A stretch of DNA of 64,000 nucleotides from Bedellia somnulentella (GCA_963576735.1 OY755197.1:4414501-4478500); one strand, 5' to 3'. Counted from the stretch's first letter, positions 21,520-32,331 are shown. A program made the numbers and translations. Notes: generated by a model from the sequence alone, not told the origin.

Positions 21520-21715
21520 ATAAAGAAAAATTTCGACACAGGCGGGAATCGAACCCGCGACCTCGGGTGTACGCCCCCGTCGCTCTGCAAATTGAGCTAC
21601 CGTGTCAATGGCTGCCAGCGCGAAATGACCCGCCTGTGTCGAAATTTTCCTTTCCTTTATTTATTAGTAATAATCCCCACATGAGGTTTTCATGAACAAA
21701 AACATTCAAATTACT
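21520..21715. mobile_element. SINE family B, inverted pair
   Basis: 21530-21620 is a minus-strand tRNA-like head (GACACAGGCGGGAATCGAAC to GAGCTACCGTGTC). Directly after AATGA, a plus-strand 3' part follows: CCCGCCTGTGTCGAAATTTT, then TAGTAATAATCCCCACATGA. CGACACAGGCGGG and CCCGCCTGTGTCG can pair. Confidence 0.8.
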
Positions 21716-22640
21716 TCAAAAGAAGTTTATCGGAGTATTCGTTGATATAAACAATCATTACTAGGTAAATGTGAGGGAAATGGTAAATGTTGAAATGTAA
21801 TCAACATGACCATGGTTAGGACAAATACAAAACATGATAATGAGGAAGTTTTTGTAGGCAAAGATTTTCTTCGAAGACCTCTAGCGTGCAATAGATCTTT
21901 TGGCTTCTCAAGATCTTAAACAAGTCATTTACTTAAAAGAAATTTTGCGCCATTTTATGTTTTGAGTTTTTTCTGAAGCTCCCGCATTTAATTAATGCAA
22001 TAGCTTGATATATACGCTCCAATAAACAATCTATACAATAATATTTTGTTTTATTGTCAGTGTAACAGTCAAATGATTGAAATTGTAATAGATCTTAAAA
22101 TCAAAATCCCTTACATCTCAGTAGCATACAGTATGTCATTTAAATACCTAAATTGGTTAATAAAATTAAATGCCTCATTTGTTACACAAATACTTTAACA
22201 AAATGCATCATCAAAGCAATCTTAATGAGACAACAGTAGCTGCAACTGGTCCAGTTCAAAGCAAACACGCCATACCTCCGATTCCAGGAATATAATTTCT
22301 ACTTTGCTTGACTTGCTTGAGTCGTCAGTGCTGTCAACGCTAAATAAACATTTGTACGGTGACCAACGCTTTAAGCACGCAACCCTGATAAGTGTTTGCC
22401 TGCTACTTGACGCACAAATTATTTCATCTAATTTCCCAAGAAGCTTTCCAGACATTTACGACAAAAATTGTTTTCTTAACTGACCTGTGACATGTTTATT
22501 GCAATGTGAAATTTTATGTTATCTCAAGTGGACGGTTGCACACTTGCAGTATTGGAAAGCGACCACCAACAGCGGACTTGATACTTATTGCTGATTCAAT
22601 GAAGACTTTTTATCTTTCATGCAAATTCATGAATTATCAT
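21716..22640. other. No repeat recognised; one small ORF
   Basis: Single-copy-looking DNA that contains the ORF at 22222-22455. Confidence 0.5.
22222..22455 (-). CDS. Hypothetical small ORF, 77 codons
   Basis: ATG to TAA on the minus strand, in sequence somewhat richer in GC than its flanks. The protein starts MSGKLLGKLDEIICASSS and has a serine/aspartate-rich middle (VDSTDDSSKSSK). It shows no signal peptide, membrane segment or domain that I recognise. It does not overlap any repeat family. It could be a small gene, an exon of a larger one, or chance. Confidence 0.25.
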   Translation of the reverse strand: MSGKLLGKLDEIICASSSRQTLIRVACLKRWSPYKCLFSVDSTDDSSKSSKVEIIFLESEVWRVCFELDQLQLLLSH

Positions 22641-23260
22641 TGTTTATGTTAGTGCATCAGTCAGCGTAGCAAAGAAAATGCGATTAAGACATTATCTGGT
22701 TAGCGCTATCCACGCGCGAGAGAGACAGGCTTAAAACACTGGTCGAACATTTTGTATAGAAATAACTTTGCGCTGGAGTGGGACGGGTAGATTGAAATGT
22801 CAGGTTCGACGCGCGCATAATGAGAATGTTGCTATCCCGCTCGCACTTGACGTCTTACAATCGTTTATTGTCATGTTACTGTCTCGTTTCGACGGGTGAG
22901 ATTGAGATGAAATCGCCGCGGGCGCGTTCCAGTGTCTGTTATTGCTATATCGCCGAGGCCGGGTTGGATAGTGGACGCGCAGCGCGTGCGACTAATTATT
23001 TCACTATTTGTCACAGAAGTAACCCTTTTATAGCGAAACATAATCTAATTAGTGACTTTTTGACTCCAGTGCAATTGATAGTGACTAGGTGATGAAATAT
23101 ATTTTTTAACTGAAAGTTAATTATAATTAATTGTCAAGTGCCCATGTGATCTGTGTTATTTATATAATATTGAAAATATTGTTATTCAATTAAAATGGAT
23201 TACATCTGCGGCAAATGGTGTGAGAAGACCTAAATACTTTGCTTCAATTTGATGTAAGTC
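22640..23260. promoter_or_regulatory. CpG-richer single-copy segment, possible promoter/first exon
   Basis: 22700-22990 is unusually rich in CG dinucleotides for this window (CCACGCGCGAGAG, TTCGACGCGCGC, AATCGCCGCGGGCGCG, GTGGACGCGCAGCGCG). No repeat is seen. A possible 5' splice site, GAT|GTAAGTC, lies near 23252 on the plus strand. No convincing coding exon: the ATG at 23194 opens only 12 codons. The 90-codon frame at 22820-23092 is basic and unrecognised. Confidence 0.3.
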
Positions 23261-24759
23261 ATATCATAAGTCTATTTTACCGCATATTTTTGTTTGTTAT
23301 TGAATAATTTTAAATTTCTGATTGATTTCGTCTTGGTGATAAGCTATCCGCTGTGTAACTCTTCTCTCTTTTTAACGCTAAACCGACCGACCGAGTTAAA
23401 GACAGTAAATTTAACACGTGTGCTATTTTTATTTTTTTACCCGACAGCCGTTTGAGAACCAATGATTTTTCAACAACATTTTTTCCAATAAATACTGAAA
23501 ATGGATATTGATTTTTTAATTTGCTTTAGAGCAAATATTTTATAAACATGTGGCCCGCAGACTTATACCTGCTATGGACAATCTGAGAAGGGGCTGACTT
23601 TTTGTATGTTCAAAAACAAAGAGTAGTGAGGTAAGAAGAAGATCCGACGGGATCATTGGTGTATTCTGTGGTACAGTCACGTTCCTTCTTTCCACGAACT
23701 GTAGGGAATTTTATTTATTGCATTTCTGTTTATTGTCTATACTGAATGCATTTTTAATTTTAGACGGATACATAAATGGAGAATGTTGAATAAGCTGTTC
23801 TAAGAAAGTATACTGACAGGTCTTCCCGAAAACTTTCGTTTGATGTTTGTTTGTTTATAATAATTACATAATTTTCCTCATAAACTTGCCTATATAAATA
23901 GTATATCATAGTTTATAGACCACAAATAATTAATCGGGTATTTATAATAATAAAAATATTCTGATCATCAATAACCAATGAATAAAATATTATTTAAGTA
24001 TTGCCAGACGGATATTTGCATATAGTTTGGGAACAAATGAATGTCCGTGAAAAATAAACTGTGATTTTTATGGGTGAAAGAATAAAATACACTTAAGTTA
24101 GTGATGAACTAGACGTAAATTATGTTCTTTGGGACTAAGCACTACTAATAGTTAATAAACCGTGTAACAATGTAATTAGTATGTCACTGTTCAATTATGA
24201 ATTCAGTTTTTCATGCTGCATTGTCTGAAAAGCTTCCTGAGAAATTGTTGAAGAGACGTAATATGCGATGGGATGATAATTAATTAAGTTTATCTCCCTG
24301 CTGAGGGAATAATTATTTTTTATGATAATTCATCCATAAATTATTTTTTATTATACTCACGGCTTAAACCAGAACAGGGTGAAACGGGACTGTTAACTAA
24401 ATTCGGCAGAAGACAACAACAATTTAAAAATAATTAAATTAAAAAAGAATGAAAAAGTACATTATAAATTTAACCAAAGTTTGTTTAAAAAAAACAGTAT
24501 ATTCATTATTTTTATGTCCAGCAGGTAATAAGCCTGCAATCATACCCAGGAGTTCAGTGGTTATTTAAAGGTTCTATGAACGTAACATTATTCACTACCT
24601 GCACTATAATCCCAATTATTTCAACGCAGAAATGATTGCAGAAGCATTTTCATTTAAAAAGTAATGTGGTATGAATTTCCTGAAAATTTGTTCAGTTTCC
24701 TCTGTAATATCTTTTAGGCGTACCTTTAAATGCACTTACACTGTAATTTCACCATACCT
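23261..24759. other. No gene recognised
   Basis: AT-rich. ATACTCACGGCTTAAACC at 24353 may be the last trace of a family A tail. Confidence 0.5.
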
Positions 24760-24930
24760 TGCCTCCATCCTGTACGCTCGTGGGGCTACAAAGAAGTCCT
24801 GAGCTAAATTTGTTTGTGTTGGCTTTCCAACCATATCTTCCAACTTACACTTAAAAACCAAGAACCCTTAATCATCCAATGACACCCATGAGAAATGAGA
24901 TATTGCTATTCAAAACTAACACCTAAACAT
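24760..24930 (-). repeat. SINE family A, very decayed
   Basis: TTTCCAACCATATC, CCCTTAATCATCCAATGACACCC, TGAGATATTGCTATTC and AACTAACACCTAAACA are in reverse A order with many changes. Confidence 0.45.
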
Positions 24931-24989
24931 AACCAAAACAAAATAGGGTATGCATAATCCAAAACCATAATTATTTTTCTACATTTTTT

Positions 24990-25225
24990 GCCGTGTAGTG
25001 CAGTCTTAGAATGTCACTACCCCTTTCTACCCACGGGTGTCGTAAGAGGCGACTTGGGGTTTTTTGGGCGATGCGTTTTGGGATCCATCACCGGCGACAC
25101 TTTATTTATACTATCTTGTTCCCAATTAACTTCCAAATGTGGCTGAAGAGTTTCTAGCTCTGAATCTCTGGCTACCCCTTTTTGTGATTAATGGCCGTAA
25201 GTATATGTAAGTATCTATGTATGTT
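24990..25225 (+). mobile_element. SINE family A (CACGG head subtype)
   Basis: TGCCGTGTAGTGCAGTCTTA, CCCACGGGTGTCGTAAGAGG, TTCCAAATGTGGCTGAAGAG, ATGGCCGTAAGTATATG. It ends where the family B pair begins. Confidence 0.88.
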
Positions 25226-25228
25226 TTT

Positions 25229-25568
25229 CTAATAAATAAAGAATAAATAAAGGAAAGAAAAATTTCGACATAGGCGGGAATCGAACCCGCGACCTCGGGT
25301 ATACGCCCCCGTCGCTCTGCTAATTGAGCTAGCGTGTCAATGGCTGCCATTGCGAAATTCTTCTATCCTTTGTTTCTTTTACACTTTTAAGTAATGTTTG
25401 CGTTCTCTAAAAATGTAAATGAAAAAAAGGATAGAAGAATTTCGCACTGGCAGCCATTGACACGGTAGCTCAATTGGCAAAGCGACGGGGGCGTATACCC
25501 GAGGTCGCGGGTTCGAATCCCGCCTGTGTCGAAATTTTTCTTTCCTTTATTTATTCTTTATTTATTAG
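25229..25568. mobile_element. Two family B SINEs head to head (long palindrome)
   Basis: The left copy 25229-25372 is on the minus strand and the right copy 25426-25568 on the plus strand. The arms of ~143 nt are nearly identical and separated by ~53 nt. In the right copy GACACGG pairs with CTGTGTC as an acceptor stem. The D arm is TAGCTCAATTGGCAAAGC and the T arm GCGGGTTCGAATCCCGC. The anticodon stem has only four pairs with an eight-base loop, unlike a normal tRNA. Confidence 0.88.
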
Positions 25569-25622
25569 TAATAATCCCCACATAAGGTTTTCATGAACAA
25601 AAACATTCAAATTATATGTTTT
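25569..25622 (+). repeat. Family B 3' tail
   Basis: GTAATAATCCCCACATAAGG, TTTTCATGAAC and AAAAACATTCAAATTA also follow the B copy at 21626-21715. This tail is absent from the left copy of the pair. Confidence 0.7.
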
Positions 25623-25862
25623 TCTACTTTAATGAGAGGGTAGTTAAAAGAAAACAACAAAATTATTTTCACATCAAATAAGTTGTTGAAGCATTTGTAA
25701 GACGTAAACATTATTCATAGAATCATACGGGAACATGTCCAATTTTCATATTTCACGGCATTCCTACACGGTGTTGGATAAAGCCTTAAGAAATTCAAAA
25801 TAGGCTTTGAGCGCTTTTACATTATACGATAGAATAGTTGTTACAGAAAAAAGGTATTGCAT

Positions 25863-26097
25863 ACATTATACTCACAGCCATAAATCCCAAAAAAGGGTAG
25901 CCAGAGCTTTAGGGCTCGAAACTCGGCAGCCGCATTCGGAAGGTGATAGGGGACAAGATGGTAGAAATAGAGTATCGTTAGTCGGTCTCCAACCGCATCG
26001 CTCATCCAAAAACCATTTAAAAGAAGCCCCATACCCTTAGTCTTACGACATCCGTGGGTAGAATGGGATAGTGACGTTCTTAGCCAGCTCGGCAACT
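25863..26097 (-). mobile_element. SINE family A (CACGG subtype), decayed head
   Basis: TATACTCACAGCCATAAATC, GTCTCCAACCGCATCGCTC, CGACATCCGTGGGTAGAATG, TAGCCAGCTCGGCAAC. Confidence 0.82.
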
Positions 26098-26280
26098 GCT
26101 ATCTAATTTACACATTGTATAAAGTTAGCTCGAAACTATCGTAAAATAATAATTTGAGTTACGCGCATCCGGCGAAATTAAAATGTATTGAAAAAAAAGA
26201 AAAAATAAATAGCATTATTCCCGGTCTCAAATGAAAAAGTTATAACAAAAATATCAACTTAAACACCCTATCTATCTATA

Positions 26281-26330
26281 TAGTTTTTTTGGGATTAATG
26301 GCCATGAGTACATGTATGTAAGTATGTATC
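26281..26330 (+). repeat. SINE family A, 3'-terminal fragment
   Basis: TTTTGGGATTAATGGCCATG, AGTACATG and TATG units. Confidence 0.75.
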
Positions 26331-27134
26331 TTTGTGCTGTACAATTTTCAAATAATAAATGATAGCTTTAGATTTTCCTACCACTACAGTAACATCTACA
26401 AAACTAAAATTTAAACGTAAGATTCGTTATGTTTAGAAGTTCCTCTATGTGTGTATGTCTTGTAAAAACGGTTTTGTAACTAATGAATATTTGTTTGTTA
26501 TACTACGTTTAGTTATTTTAAAAGAATGAAGAGCTTCTTACTTTTATTGTGTGCCGTATTGTTTCGAAATGCGTCCCAATAATAGTACAGTTAGAAAATG
26601 GATGTCTTTTGTATGGAGCTGTGAGTTGAATATACAATATTTAAAAAATACCAAGCAGCGAAAAAACCGTCTTATCATGAAAAATATTTTTTTGGTTCTC
26701 AATCTTGGTATAGTTTCTGTCTAGCTTGTCCTATAATTCATTATACTGATTCTTTCCACGAGTGTCGTGAATTAAAAAAGGGCATTTGAATAGAGATTTT
26801 TCAAAAACAATTCGCCGAAGTAAAGAAACATTAAACGAATCTTTCAAATATCATTCTAATATTCCTCTATCCCTAAAAATCAAGTGTTAAAATTTCAATA
26901 TAATTCTGATCTTCAAAATCATAAGTTGCTATTTAATCAAGTTTCAGTTTTATGAAAATAAATCCTAGTCAGGATTGTGTGATGAAAAAGTTCCAATATT
27001 GGAAGCAATAATTTTTTAAGTTGATACCTTCCCCCTCTCGTGAGTACAATATCCATGTACACTAATATATACTATGCCGCAACGATTGTTCGTAATTATT
27101 TACGATCTTACTAGATTAATCAGAATCTAAACAG
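26331..27134. other. No gene recognised
   Basis: AT-rich, no ORF of note. Confidence 0.5.
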
Positions 27135-27381
27135 TACATACATACATATACTCACGGCTATAAATCCCTAGAAGGGGTAGCCAGAGCTGAGAAATTACAA
27201 ATTCCTCAGCCACTTTTGGAAAGTTGAGTGGGGAAAAGATGGTGAGATAAAGGTTGTCAGTGATGGGTCTCCAACCGCATCGCCCAAAAAATCCTTGATA
27301 GCCCCAACACCGTTAGTCGCCTCTTACGTACACCCACCGGAAGAAATGGGGTAGTGCTATTCTAAGCCGATTCTACACAGC
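27135..27381 (-). mobile_element. SINE family A
   Basis: (CATA)n, TACTCACGGCTATAAATCCC, GATGGGTCTCCAACCGCATC, GTCGCCTCTTACGTACACCC, CCGATTCTACACAGC. Confidence 0.9.
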
Positions 27382-27880
27382 AAAAACAGTACGTAAATGA
27401 AATACCTTACAATACAACCCAAAAGTTATACTACAAAAACAAGCTGTATGATCTTTAACATCCCATTTCGGAGTAGCAAGAGAATCAAAGAAACCCGTGT
27501 TCCCATCACTAGTTTGCGGTTTATCGTAATGATAACTCGCATGCTATAATCGCTTAATCAACGATCATAGTTCAATCGTCTGCATGTTCGGTTCGGCTCG
27601 CCACTGCAACTTGCTCTTTTCTTTTATGTGCATTCGAGTGTCATAGACTAGTTTGAGTATTGTTTGATTAGAAATGAATGTGTGTAATGTTTGATTGTGA
27701 AGCTTTTGATAACTTATACAAGGTTAGAAGTTTAGATGTATAATTGTTCTTTGTAAATTGCATGACCAAATTTTATGAAATTATTACATTAGAACTTGTT
27801 AAAGCGAAAAAATACAACGAGCGTGGTTAACGAAAGTTTTAATTAAGATCTGAGTTATTAAGTATGCTGTTAGTAAGTTA
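27382..27880. other. No gene recognised
   Basis: Single-copy-looking. 27540-27625 is slightly richer in CG (GTTCGGTTCGGCTCGCC) without an ORF. Confidence 0.5.
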
Positions 27881-28126
27881 GCTGTGTAGTGTCGGCTTAG
27901 AATAACACTACCCCATTTCTGCCGGTGGGTGTACGTAAGAGGCGACTTACAGTATTGGGGCTTTTAAGGGATTTTTGGGCGATGCGGTTGGAGACCCATC
28001 ACAAACAACCTTTATTTTCCATCTTTTCCCCACGCGACTTCCAAGAGTGGCTGAAGAATTTCTGATTCATTCGCGCTGGTTACCCCTACTAGGGATATAT
28101 AGCCGTGAGTATATGTATGTATGTTA
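27881..28126 (+). mobile_element. SINE family A interrupted in its tail by piggyBac
   Basis: GCTGTGTAGTGTCGGCTTAG to TATAGCCGTGAGTATATG and (TATG)n. The TTAA used by the piggyBac element follows immediately. Confidence 0.9.
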
Positions 28127-28130
28127 TTAA

Positions 28131-28142
28131 CCCACTTGTTAC
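28131..28142 (+). repeat. piggyBac left terminal inverted repeat
   Basis: CCCACTTGTTAC directly inside TTAA; exact reverse complement of 30111-30122. Confidence 0.95.
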
Positions 28143-28391
28143 GGGAACAAAAAAAGTTAAGTTTATAAGTTGATTTTTGGTTTGGGGGCAGTTTAATGGC
28201 CTACGATTAAGAAAAAAATACTAAAAAAAAAACAGAATTTTCTGGGAAAGCCGGAAAATGGTGTTGTTTTAAAACTACGGTAGTAATATGTACTACTGTT
28301 GCAAGGGTTCATGGTGAGTTGATTGAAACAAAATATATTTCAAAATAAGTACTTCTTTTATTGAATAATGCATATGTATGTAGGTACGCTT

Positions 28392-29928
28392 TTAACATTG
28401 CTTATGATAGGCTGCAAAACAATCTTTGGGGTGCAACGTGACGTTACATTTTACGCAAAAAAACTTGGCATGTTTGTGACAATATCCACAACGCAGTTGT
28501 TTAGGGCGATATGTTACGATATGTCCTATGTTATCATATCGTGAAGAATCATGTAAACTACCGGAAGCCCGACCTGGCATACGATGATCTGTTTTTCTGT
28601 ATGTCTCCAGTAAACCAAATGACACACTTCTTCTGAACTTTAGATGATGGTATTCACCACCGTCGTTTTTATACAGCTGCCAGGCATTGTGCAGTGCCAT
28701 ATCGATACAGTGAGAAAATAAACAGAAATACCATTTCTTGCCCCTAATTGAAGTCCTATAGAGCCCAATATTTTGATCAGACCTGTCTACGCCCCCCATA
28801 TTTTCATTATAGGACTTTATTAGGGCCGGCTGATCCACATGGATGAATTTCTTTTCTTTTTGAGAGCAACGTTTGACTTTTGACGGAGGCAATACTTTTT
28901 GAGAATTGGAAGCAACAGTCACCACACTGTTGTCGTTCCATTTGCACACGACAATTTCTTCTGCCCTAGTAGATTTGTACTGAAAAGACCCCCTCTCAGT
29001 TTTTTGCATCTCTTTGTTTGTTCCCATCTCATTTGATGTTATGTTACCAGGCTTATTCTTCTGAGCGGCGTACAAATTAGTAAAATCAACTAACATATCT
29101 ATGATCTCACTGCTGAGAAGACATTCGAAATAATATAACGGCTTTTGACGTAACTTAGCAGTCATTTGGGGACGCCGGGAAGAAAAATCTGGCTTGATGT
29201 CTCTTGCGATCCAGGAATACGCCTTATTTTTTTGTACTCGCATGATGACACCACTCTTACCTTGCGTAGGTATTGGTAAGGTATCTTGAGCGTCCGTAGA
29301 AGAGGCGGTGGGCGCATCATCCACACGTTGACGCTTTGCCAACTGCGATATCGGAATGTCGTCTTCGTCATCACTATTGGAATCATCGCCGCCGTTATCA
29401 AGTTGTATTGCACAGGGTGCTCGTAGCTGATATCGGGAGCCTGATAGATTTTGAATGTTAACATATTCTTCGTCTCCGGAATCTTCATCGGTCACACTAC
29501 CGTTACAATTATCCGGAGGAAGTATTACGATGGAATCTGGCAAAGGACCGTCATCGTCCTTCTCCAATTCTTCAACGATTTCATGAAGCCTCAAAGAGTG
29601 GAAACGGGATCTGTAATAATAAGAAATACCTACTTCAAAAACACAGATAAAACAATAAAAGCGTAGGTAACACAAAATATTTCAAGTAGGAAGAATGTAT
29701 TTCTATGCACCGTCCTCATCCTTACTGCATAAGTGGATAAGGTAGTTCATTTTACGATCGTCGTTTATAAACAACACCTACTTTTCTCGACAAAAAAGGT
29801 ACCAAAATGTTAATTGTAAGACATATTATTTTCCTGCATAGATAAAACTACGTTATAACAACAAGTTAAATGTAACTTCAGGCCAATATTATATTCAAAT
29901 GATATTGTACTTACCCTTGAAAAGACAT
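28392..29928 (-). pseudogene. piggyBac-like transposase lacking its catalytic core; two exons
   Basis: Exon 1 (29928-29915) reads ATGTCTTTTCAAGG and is followed by GTAAGT. The intron is 29914-29611, ending TTATTACAG. Exon 2 is 29610-28392. Splicing gives 410 residues starting MSFQGSRFHSL, a typical piggyBac N terminus. Without splicing the frame begins with unrelated residues, so I prefer the spliced start. Residues 20-110 are acidic (EELEKDDDG, SDDEDDIPISQL). Around residue 200 (genome ~29025) NITSNEM jumps to GTNKEMQKTERGS. The region with the first two catalytic aspartates (D268 and D346 in the Trichoplusia ni enzyme) is gone. The third survives in MGGVDRSDQ near residue 280. The C-terminal cysteine/histidine-rich domain (CGYCHKHAKFFCVKC, 379-410) is intact. 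The protein could bind element ends but should not cut. The frame remains open. Confidence 0.9.
29611..29914 (-). other. Intron in the piggyBac transposase gene
   Basis: 304 nt with GTAAGT at the 5' end and TATTATTACAG at the 3' end. It joins phase-2 exons so that GG+A makes glycine 5 of MSFQG. Confidence 0.8.
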
Positions 29929-30110
29929 GATTATTTTTCGTGTTTTATAGATATTTATACAAAAAAACACGTAATATCTTGATGTAAACTGTATTTTTCC
30001 TCGGTTAGATGCTGCACTGACGAAAGCAATCACATTATAAAATTTCATTAAAACTACCTACATTTCGATGTAGATTTTATTATTCATGCTGTTGTTTTAA
30101 AACGACGGTA

Positions 30111-30122
30111 GTAACAAGTGGG
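30111..30122 (-). repeat. piggyBac right terminal inverted repeat
   Basis: GTAACAAGTGGG followed by TTAA; exact reverse complement of 28131-28142. Confidence 0.95.
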
Positions 30123-30126
30123 TTAA

Positions 30127-31165
30127 GTGAGTGAAACATTTACAAACAGTTCTCATTTTAGGGGATGAGGGTCAAGTTCAAGAACGCTCAGATTTATAAT
30201 ATAAAAGAAAAAGATATCTGCCTACCAAACTGAAAACTCTGTTAGATTTTTAATATTGAAAAGCAATAAAGACTTATTTTTATTTTGTGTGGCATTACTA
30301 GGAACTATGTCTTGTTCCTTGTCATCTTCGCACATTAAGTTGTCAATTAAAATAGGCAATATTTATTTTATAAGGCAACAAATCCTACAAATTCAACTAC
30401 GCTCGTATATAGGAAACATAAATTCACCTTTCTACAAACGTTATCATAACTCTTTACCTCACTGTTTAGTCTTTGCCGTCGATTATGATCGCGCAAACAA
30501 ATCATTACTTTATCGAATCGTGATGCGCTAGATGCGATCGCTGTTCTTCGATTCGACCTTCGGCTACCTTCGGGCTAATTCGTGAGCTTTCGGCCGGAGT
30601 AGGAGTTGGTTTTAGGATTTATGGTGCGCTTTCTAGGAACCTATATCTTACATGAGCTGAGCTTAATATAAAGAGAAGTTCTTCGCGTTTTAGATAACAA
30701 ATAGGAGCTTTTGCCGACTTGTTTATATTAACTTTTATATCTAGTCATTGTTAAGGTGAAAACCCTATTGTTTTTTCTCTTCAGGCAGTAAACAATTGCA
30801 TCTTAATTGTACAGATCTTTCATTGGCATAAATAAATAAAAAAAAACATGCAAAAATGTACCCAAATGTCTCATTAGTACATTTTAATGCCATCATCAAT
30901 CAAATCAAATTTGGTTCTAATTTTCTGTGTGATCCATATGAAAAAGCTAAAAAGAAAGATATGACTGAAGATATTTCAATAAGGCATAACCTCCAACCTT
31001 TCATACAGATAGAACTAATAGTAATTCAATAAACACTTAATAACATTACAAAACCTACATCAATAAACAACAAAACCCAATGAAAAACAGCCAAGCCGTT
31101 TTTGAAACAATAGTACCACAGCGATACAAACATCCCACTTAGCCGTGGGGGTTTCAAAAGTTGTA
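30127..31165. other. No gene recognised
   Basis: AT-rich. 30525-30610 is richer in CG (GATGCGATCGCTGTTCTTCG, TTTCGGCCGGAG) but gives no ORF of note. Confidence 0.5.
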
Positions 31166-31262
31166 CCTATATCGTTATGGGGCTCAGAACTGGTCTGGGT
31201 ACTCGCGGGGTCATGAGCGGTCACCGGGCAGATGAAGACATTCAGAGGTTTGATAGAGGCGC
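31166..31262 (-). CDS. Possible internal exon of an unidentified gene
   Basis: On the minus strand TTTTGACCGCAG is followed by a GC-richer open stretch and then ATATAG|GTACAA, i.e. plausible splice sites. The frame reads G-A-S-I-K-P-L-N-V-F-I-C-P-V-T-A-H-D, then PASTQTSSEPHNDI. It overlaps no repeat. No domain recognised; the polypyrimidine tract is weak, so this is a candidate only. Confidence 0.25.
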
Positions 31263-31418
31263 CTGCGGTCAAAATAATAATTATTTTTTAATGTAATCAT
31301 TATCGTTTTGGGTTTCAAGTTTTCGATATGTTTAGGATGGAGCTTTCTTTTGGTGATCGGCTTTGATTTAGTTGCTTTGTCTACCCTTAAATGAGGTATG
31401 TGAGTTGTTTATGTTTTT

Positions 31419-31483
31419 GCTGTGTAGTGTTGCCTAAGAATAGCAATAATTAATTTTGCCAGCGGGTATCGTAGGTAGGTTTG
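31419..31483 (+). repeat. SINE family A, head fragment
   Basis: GCTGTGTAGTGTTGCCTAAG and CAGCGGGTATCGTAGGTAGG; it is cut off directly before the next full copy. Confidence 0.7.
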
Positions 31484-31735
31484 CCGTGTAGTGTCGGTTT
31501 AGAATAGCACTACCCCATTGCTTCCGGTGGGTGTACGTAAGAGGCGACTAACGGTATGGGGCTATTAAGGGCTTTTTGGGCGATGCGGTTGGAGACCCAT
31601 CACCAACAGCCTTTATTTTTACTATCTTTTCCCCACTCAAATTTCCAAAAGTGGCTGAGAAATTTCTAATTTCTCAGCTCTGGCTACCCCTTTAAGGGAT
31701 TTATAGCCGTGACTATATGTATGTATGTATGTATA
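31484..31735 (+). mobile_element. SINE family A
   Basis: GCCGTGTAGTGTCGGTTTAG, GTACGTAAGAGGCGACTAAC, GCTCTGGCTACCCC, TATAGCCGTGACTATATG(TATG)n. Confidence 0.9.
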
Positions 31736-32067
31736 ATAATATGTGAATCTTATGATTTATCAAAAGAATTTTTTTAAATTTAATTTGATAACTCTTGAAA
31801 ATAATAGTCTAACTAACCTCTTTGTATCAAAACAATAAAATAAAATTTCAAAAATTCTTTTATTTCATTAGCATGTAGTTGATAACGACCATTGCTCGGA
31901 TGCAATTAATTGTTAGTATATCTCTTTTGAATACATTTTATAACACGGGATGTGTCAATGGGTTACAATAAACTCTTAAATTTGTTATAGGTAACTTATG
32001 CTTTTTAGTTGTTAATTAAAAAAGATAGAGATATACATTCTTGGGATATTGTTTTTTTTACATTATT

Positions 32068-32331
32068 ATGCCGTGTTGTGCCGGTTAAGAATGCCACTAC
32101 CCCTTTCTACCCACGTGTATCGTAAAAGGCGACTAAGGGTATGGGGCTTTTTTAAGTGGTTTTTGGGCGATGCGGTTGGAGACCCATCACTTACGATAAA
32201 ACGATACTTATAAAAAATACTTACTAAATGAATAAACGATACTTCTATCAAATTCCGAATGTGGCTTAGAAGTTTCTAGCTCTGGCTACCCCTTTTTGGG
32301 ATTTATAGCTGTGAGTACATGTATGTATGTA
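32068..32331 (+). mobile_element. SINE family A (CACGG-type body), with small insertion
   Basis: ATGCCGTGTTGTGCCGGTTA, ACGTGTATCGTAAAAGGCGA, GAATGTGGCTTAGAAGTTTC, ATAGCTGTGAGTACATG(TATG)n. A duplicated ACGATACTT block lies in the middle. Confidence 0.88.

Larger units (their letters stand above)
28127..30126 (-). mobile_element. Internally deleted piggyBac-family DNA transposon
   Basis: The element proper is 28131-30122 (1,992 bp). It is flanked by TTAA at 28127-28130 and 30123-30126, the target that piggyBac elements use and duplicate. The ends are perfect 12 bp inverted repeats, CCCACTTGTTAC and GTAACAAGTGGG. A 24 nt subterminal repeat (GTTGTTTTAAAAC, then ACGGTAGTAA) occurs in the same direction at 28263-28286 and 30091-30114. 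It encodes a shortened transposase with an intron. Full piggyBac elements are about 2.4-2.5 kb, so about 0.5 kb is missing. The perfect ends suggest a fairly young, non-autonomous copy. Confidence 0.93.

Noticed and set aside
25445..25532. A functional tRNA gene
   Set aside because: The acceptor and T arms pair well, but the anticodon stem has four pairs and an eight-base loop. The same sequence recurs with a common tail at several sites, so it is a SINE head.
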